Notes under the pieces: model-generated | The model's input: only the letters and a program-made list of their open reading frames with translations | The model's database searches: none | What the model was told of the DNA's origin: nothing | Part shown: positions 34,564-38,876 of the stretch, piece by piece | Position numbering within the stretch: the stretch's first letter is position 1 | Layout of the letters: every line of letters starts with the position of its first letter | Program-made: the position numbers and the translations under genes | IMG/VR virus record: IMGVR_UViG_3300023184_000277 | Location: 1-38,876 of that record | DNA: 38,876 bases | Direction: 5' to 3' (one strand) | From: a virus

Positions 34564-36833
34564 TGAATATTAAAGACGTAATTAAAGAAAACATTGAATC
34601 TGACAGTGACCTGTTTGGTTCAGCCAGCGTACGAGACAAATTGCATAAACAAATAAATAGCCTTTATGATAAGATAGGTAAAGAATATGATGATCTCGGA
34701 TTTGAGGCACTGATGAGTACCAAGGTCTATAGTAAACTATTTGATAAATGGGACGATGGTGAGCACGACCCCAACGAAGTCATGGCCTATAAAGAACCCG
34801 TAAATCTGCTGGTGCAAGCAGTGGCCGAAATGGAAGACGTTTCTCAGAATGCATATGACTATCTAGAACTAGAAGAAAACAAGGAATCCGACAGTGATCT
34901 GTTTGGCGGTGGTGCTGCTAGACCTCTCCTGCTATCAAAATATTTTGAATTCCCTGAGGGTGGCAATCTTGGATACACCGAAGGCGGCGGCGGCATTGGC
35001 TATGGTGGACAGCGTACAAATGGACTAGTTATTGTTAACCGAGCCAGCAATCAGATTGCCTTTGTTCCAGACTTTACATATTTTGACGAAGAGCCCACGC
35101 AGGAAACACTGGAAGAATGGTGGTACGAACATGACGCAGAGTATGCACTGGATAAACTGCCACTTACTTTACAGAATGTAGAAAAGTTTTTAGAGCTTAA
35201 CGAATCAGAATCTGACAGTGACCTGTTTGGCGATCCCGGTGCAGTGTCAATCAACGCGGTGAGAGCATTACGCAATCAAAATAAAACCAATAAGGATCCG
35301 TTCAACAACACTAGACAGTACGGGGATCACCGAATAAAAAGCAACGGCAAAATATACCGACAGGATCAAGAAGCACGACGCCATCGTGTCGGGGCACGAC
35401 TTGGCAGACACGCAAATCCTGTACTGCCCGAGAGTGAGTCGGATGACGACTTGTTTGGTCATGACATGATGCTAGACAAAATTCATGATGCATATGCACG
35501 AATTTATAATTACGATAACAACGGTCTTGAGATGTTGGATGCCTTGGCAGGGACATATAATGAATTAAGTGAGAAGTACAATAGTGCCAATATAGATTCA
35601 ATAATTGCTCAGGCTGATGCAATTGAACGCAAACAATTGTTACTTGATTTAGAATATGTCGCTGATGCATGCGATGAACAATATGGGCATATGGGCATAT
35701 ACGAAGCCGAAGACGATGACTTGTTTAGTACTGCTCGACGTGCGCCACCTAAAGATTTAAACTTGTTGTTGGGCTGGGCCGGCAACGATCCCGAAAAAGA
35801 AGACTTTGCGTATGTGGCCAAATTTGGCATCAAACACAACATGAATCTTAAACAGACTTTTGAAGTGCTACAGCACTTTGATGACGTACCTGGTAACTCA
35901 AGACTAGAAAAAAAGTGGGGAGTCAGTGAAGCCATGGCCATGCGATTGTTCATTGCATATGAGTACACCTATGATGCATGGGAGCCTGCCGGTAACAACG
36001 GCGAGCAGGCAGCACACGACTTCTGGGAGGCAGCAGATGCTGAACTGGCAGAGCCACCAGAGCCACCACGCCGGGCTGCTGCACCAACAAAAGACAAGCC
36101 CAAACTGGATCCCAACATGTTTGCTCCTCAAATGGATCAGCCCTTGGCTAAAACAGATCCTCTTGACGATCTTAAAAAGAATGCCGGCATCGGTGGTGAT
36201 CGACCCACAGTAGACCTACGCAAGTCTAGTCAAGCCAACACATTAAATAAAACAGCCGGCCTTGGATCAGCTGACATGAGCAACATGCTGGGTCGCATGC
36301 GCAATATCGAAATTGACAAGGACCTAGACGCATATCCAGATCAAGACTCAGAGACTGTGCCTAGCGTAGAAGTCAACACGGCCAACTTGCCAGCAGTAGC
36401 AGGGCAAGCACTACGGGCGGCGGGTGTAGAAAACCCCGAGTTCCACCAAGTGGCAAACTTGCCCGGCAACATGGCGGATCAAATCCGCCAGCTGGGCAAG
36501 AGCCTGTTTGGCAGCATGACCATGACTCCCACCAAGCGCATACATGTCATTGCCAACTTGGGCGGCAAAGGCCCTAACAGCACACAAGAAGTCAATGCTG
36601 TGGCCGGTTTCTTAAAACAACATGGCAGCGATCGTGGTCCCGGTGATGTAGATTTTGATGCAGTCATGCCTGGCTATAAAGCACAAACACACATGTACAC
36701 CGCAGCAGGTATCCGTTGGATGCTGGTAAAAGACTTTGCTGGACAATACATCTACTGCTGGCCCGAAGAAGACAGCCATGATGCTGCACCTGCGCTAGGC
36801 AACGACTCACCAGAGGCACCAAGACTGCGATGA
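34563..36833 (+). CDS. Five-tag polyprotein with repeated E-S-D-S-D-L-F-G joints
   Basis: 756 residues. Start MNIKDVIKEN with an I-K-E site. The tag E-S-D-[SD]-D-L-F-G recurs with Glu at 12, 108, 216 and 292, and a degenerate EAEDDDLF at ~381. Each tag follows a [LI]-x-E site within ten residues: IKE, LEE, LNE, LPE, IYE. Modules 1 and 4 are similar helical bundles (KLHKQINSLYDKI / KIHDAYARIYNYD, each ending before the next site). Module 2 is Gly/aromatic, module 3 basic and short. The last, longest part has a DPNMFAP echo and a folded C-terminal domain (GSMTMTPTKRIHVIANLGGK; AGIRWMLVKDFAGQYIYCWP). Likely a cut precursor. Confidence 0.7.
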   Translation: MNIKDVIKENIESDSDLFGSASVRDKLHKQINSLYDKIGKEYDDLGFEALMSTKVYSKLFDKWDDGEHDPNEVMAYKEPVNLLVQAVAEMEDVSQNAYDYLELEENKESDSDLFGGGAARPLLLSKYFEFPEGGNLGYTEGGGGIGYGGQRTNGLVIVNRASNQIAFVPDFTYFDEEPTQETLEEWWYEHDAEYALDKLPLTLQNVEKFLELNESESDSDLFGDPGAVSINAVRALRNQNKTNKDPFNNTRQYGDHRIKSNGKIYRQDQEARRHRVGARLGRHANPVLPESESDDDLFGHDMMLDKIHDAYARIYNYDNNGLEMLDALAGTYNELSEKYNSANIDSIIAQADAIERKQLLLDLEYVADACDEQYGHMGIYEAEDDDLFSTARRAPPKDLNLLLGWAGNDPEKEDFAYVAKFGIKHNMNLKQTFEVLQHFDDVPGNSRLEKKWGVSEAMAMRLFIAYEYTYDAWEPAGNNGEQAAHDFWEAADAELAEPPEPPRRAAAPTKDKPKLDPNMFAPQMDQPLAKTDPLDDLKKNAGIGGDRPTVDLRKSSQANTLNKTAGLGSADMSNMLGRMRNIEIDKDLDAYPDQDSETVPSVEVNTANLPAVAGQALRAAGVENPEFHQVANLPGNMADQIRQLGKSLFGSMTMTPTKRIHVIANLGGKGPNSTQEVNAVAGFLKQHGSDRGPGDVDFDAVMPGYKAQTHMYTAAGIRWMLVKDFAGQYIYCWPEEDSHDAAPALGNDSPEAPRLR
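34596..35726 (+). repeat. Dispersed in-frame repeat coding for ESDSDLFG
   Basis: Copies at 34596-34618, 34884-34906, 35208-35230, 35436-35458 and a weaker one at 35703-35726. The first and third are identical over 23 nt; the second differs by two synonymous changes. Spacings are 288, 324, 228 and 267 nt, all multiples of three. Related tags occur at ~34011, ~34291 and ~36862 in adjacent genes. Confidence 0.85.
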
Positions 36834-38068
36834 ACATCAAAGACATAATTTTTGAAAACGACGATGCAGATGATATGTTTGCCCCCAGCGAACGATCACT
36901 GCGGTCACTGAATCAAGCCACTTTTCAACAGCGCATACCCGCCATGATTAGATCAGCGTATGCTGCACTGGATGCCCAGACTGGCTGGTTTCCAATACAC
37001 CTGGCCAGGGATATAGGTCAATGTGCGTCCGAGCTCTATAAAGATACAGAAGTATACACACTGGCAGATCAAATGATTAGACAAGATATCATGCCCGTGA
37101 TTGGAAATATTGTGCATCTGCTGGATGCTGAAGCCATGCAACACCAAGACAATTTAGGCGACGCGCTCGCGGATAGTGTTGAAAGCATACAGAGCAACAG
37201 CGAACTTGGGGCGCATATTGGAGCCTTACATGAACAAGAGTACATAAGCCCTGACGAATACTATGAGTGCTACCATGTCATAGAAGGACACATAGCCGAT
37301 TTGTTGATTCGGGTAATATACAATGCGTATGTATCAACAAAAATAACAGATGTGGCAGAAAACAATCATTGGCATGCGGCCGGTGTAGCAGATGCCCGTC
37401 GTGATGTCAAACGCGATCCCAACAGAAAAGTTAAAACACTCAACCCACGCACACAGTTGAAAACCATGCAAGACAAGCAAGCACGACACCCAGATGAAGT
37501 AGAACAATACTCACTGGGTTACAGAAGCATCAATCCTGCATTAAATGAAGATGCTGTAATGGGCAAGATTGAACAGAGTGGACAGATTGTTCGCATACTC
37601 AAGAAACAACACACAGTACCTTTCAGCAGCGACAAGGACTGGTTACTGATAGACACAGATCCTGCCAAGGGCAATAAAGGCTTGGGCATTAAATGGGTTC
37701 CCGCAACTACCCGATTTGAGTGGGTGAGATCTTATAAGGATACTCTCAACCAAGAAGTAGAGGAATCTAATGTGTTTACTGATGCTAGAATGAATGCTAT
37801 CAAAGCAGACAAAGATGCATTTGTAGTTCATGGAAAAAAATATCAAGTAACTGGTGATACTACCGACGAGCTTGAAGCAGGCATAACAGAAAACTTCATC
37901 GACGGTCGACATCCTGAAGACAAAGGTGATGCCAAGCGACACGGTATCAATACCAAAGCATCAGTAAGTAGTCTACGCAAAACTGCCAAGTCAGGTGGCC
38001 GCAAAGGACAACTGGCACACTGGTTGGCCAACATGAAAGCAGGACGAGCAAAGGCTAACAAAAAATGA
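36830..38068 (+). CDS. Putative head-cargo protein (412 aa)
   Basis: 412 residues. MNIKDIIFENDDADDMFAPS has the cargo start, an I-F-E site and a D-D-M-F tag. A helical bundle follows (PAMIRSAYAALDAQTGWFPI; QDIMPVIGNIVHLLDAEAMQ; ECYHVIEGHIADLLIRVIYN). Then a basic linker and a beta-rich part (QSGQIVRILKKQHTVPFSSD; KGLGIKWVPATTRFEWV). The C-terminal 45 residues are Lys/Arg/Gly-rich (SSLRKTAKSGGRKGQLAHWL ... MKAGRAKANKK), which would fit DNA contact within the head. The start overlaps the previous stop by ATGA. Family unknown. Confidence 0.65.
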   Translation: MNIKDIIFENDDADDMFAPSERSLRSLNQATFQQRIPAMIRSAYAALDAQTGWFPIHLARDIGQCASELYKDTEVYTLADQMIRQDIMPVIGNIVHLLDAEAMQHQDNLGDALADSVESIQSNSELGAHIGALHEQEYISPDEYYECYHVIEGHIADLLIRVIYNAYVSTKITDVAENNHWHAAGVADARRDVKRDPNRKVKTLNPRTQLKTMQDKQARHPDEVEQYSLGYRSINPALNEDAVMGKIEQSGQIVRILKKQHTVPFSSDKDWLLIDTDPAKGNKGLGIKWVPATTRFEWVRSYKDTLNQEVEESNVFTDARMNAIKADKDAFVVHGKKYQVTGDTTDELEAGITENFIDGRHPEDKGDAKRHGINTKASVSSLRKTAKSGGRKGQLAHWLANMKAGRAKANKK

Positions 38069-38876
38069 GATCCAGTGAGTTTATTGTTGAACGGCGCGAT
38101 GCAATGTTTCGAGATAAAATTACAGAAGCATTTGACTATCCCTATAAACTTAAATGGGAAAAGAGTAGCTACGGTGATATCGATGCATCCGCTACATTAG
38201 ATGATGGTAATTATCTAAATATATCCTTCAATCAGGAAGAGAATCAAGACGGTAAATTAGTATGGAATGTTGAGTTTGATAGAAACTACAGCCAAGCAGT
38301 AACGGGCGAAGGCGATGCACAACGAGTATTTGCTACTGTTCTATCTGCTATACAAATATTCATTAAAAAGTACAAACCATTGAAATTGGCCTTTGGCGCT
38401 AGTAAAGAAGTTGATCAAGGACAAAACTCTCAAAGCAGAGCCAGACTCTACGATAGTTTAGTTCAACGATATGCTAGAGCTTGGGGTTACAGGGTTTTCC
38501 GTGCAGACACTGGTAATTTAGTTATATATGAATTTTCAAGAATACAAAAGCCTAAGGCTGTAGGTGAAGATTACAATAATCGATTTGCCAAAGAAGGTGT
38601 GGCGGAAGGCTTGGAACAAACTCCTGATCAGGTTCGTCAAACTCTTAATGCTTGGATGAATAAGGATCAACAATTCAAAAATCCAACAGAGCGAGCAGGA
38701 TTCCAAGCACAAGTTTGGCCTTACATTCAGCAGAACATAAAAACTATATTTGCAGACAAAGGTGAGGACGGTAAAGGTAGTTATCCTGCGTCTCCTTTTG
38801 CGGCTTGGTTGTTGGTACAACACATGGATGCTTATCCACAAAATCAAGGAGAATTCTTACAACAACTGGCTCAATC
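38065..38876 (+). CDS. Putative head-cargo protein with GVAEG joint (3' partial)
   Basis: At least 270 residues, open to the window end. Start MRSSEFIVERRDAMFRDKIT, with I-T-E/A at ~20-22 as cleavage candidate. The domain after it (EAFDYPYKLKWEKSSYGDID; RVFATVLSAIQIFIKKYKPL; LVQRYARAWGYRVF) resembles a module I recall from many aquatic phages, usually after an ITEA site. A GVAEG joint with Glu181 follows, identical in DNA to those at 28476 and 30964, then a new helical module (EQTPDQVRQTLNAWMNKDQQ). Overlaps the previous stop by ATGA. Polyprotein like 27354 and 29554. Confidence 0.7.
   Translation, partial: MRSSEFIVERRDAMFRDKITEAFDYPYKLKWEKSSYGDIDASATLDDGNYLNISFNQEENQDGKLVWNVEFDRNYSQAVTGEGDAQRVFATVLSAIQIFIKKYKPLKLAFGASKEVDQGQNSQSRARLYDSLVQRYARAWGYRVFRADTGNLVIYEFSRIQKPKAVGEDYNNRFAKEGVAEGLEQTPDQVRQTLNAWMNKDQQFKNPTERAGFQAQVWPYIQQNIKTIFADKGEDGKGSYPASPFAAWLLVQHMDAYPQNQGEFLQQLAQ

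Noticed and set aside
34652-34659. AATAAATA box inside the 34563 gene
   Set aside because: Lies within coding sequence with no start codon nearby downstream; counted as background for the late-box motif.

Overview
The window reads as one contiguous piece of a large tailed (myovirus-like) bacteriophage genome related to the T4 superfamily, infecting a Gram-negative, probably aquatic, host. The evidence is a gp44-type clamp-loader ATPase, a GroES-like co-chaperonin, phoH, dCMP deaminase, a TATAAATA motif (the T4 late-promoter box) in front of many genes, a Rz/Rz1-type spanin pair with a lipoprotein (implies an outer membrane), and densely packed genes almost all on the + strand with ATGA or TAATG junctions. 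phoH is the only convincing minus-strand gene. No tRNA, rRNA, integrase, insertion sequence or CRISPR array was seen.

Layout. Positions 1-7043 are tail-fibre and adhesin genes: two collagen-like fibres (one ends in a cupredoxin-like tip), a fibre with a C-terminal S74-type chaperone, a large Ig-like-repeat protein, and small partners. Positions 7047-13325 are replication, nucleotide and chaperone genes behind sigma70-like promoters: a DnaE-like fragment, a GroES-like protein, the clamp loader, a PP-loop ATPase, dCMP deaminase and phoH, mixed with small unknown genes. Positions 13501-20927 hold two conserved unknown phage genes, the spanin pair, a second collagen-like fibre and its partner, a GH19 endolysin and several small membrane proteins including a GTA-type 3TM holin. 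Positions 21152-26274 hold a DnaJ-like plus ClpA-like chaperone operon, unknown genes and a GT-A-like glycosyltransferase.

Positions 26286-38876 are the most unusual part. Nine genes (26313, 26968, 27354, 29554, 32298, 33973, 34563, 36830, 38065) share a short N-terminus; eight of them fit M-x3-[DE]-hydrophobic-hydrophobic. All nine have a hydrophobic-x-Glu site within the first 18 residues. This resembles the capsid-targeting sequence of T4 internal head proteins (IPI-III, Alt) and the gp21 prohead-protease site. Inside three of the proteins the site recurs as GVAE/G-type joints. In another it recurs as [LI]-x-E followed by an acidic D-[LM]-F tag. My reading, which is inference, is a locus of head-packaged cargo made partly as polyproteins that the prohead protease cuts into modules. 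Cargo candidates are an NMN-adenylyltransferase-like enzyme, a DnaJ-type zinc module and many small uncharacterised domains. A Dps-like ferritin gene without the signal lies inside the cluster.
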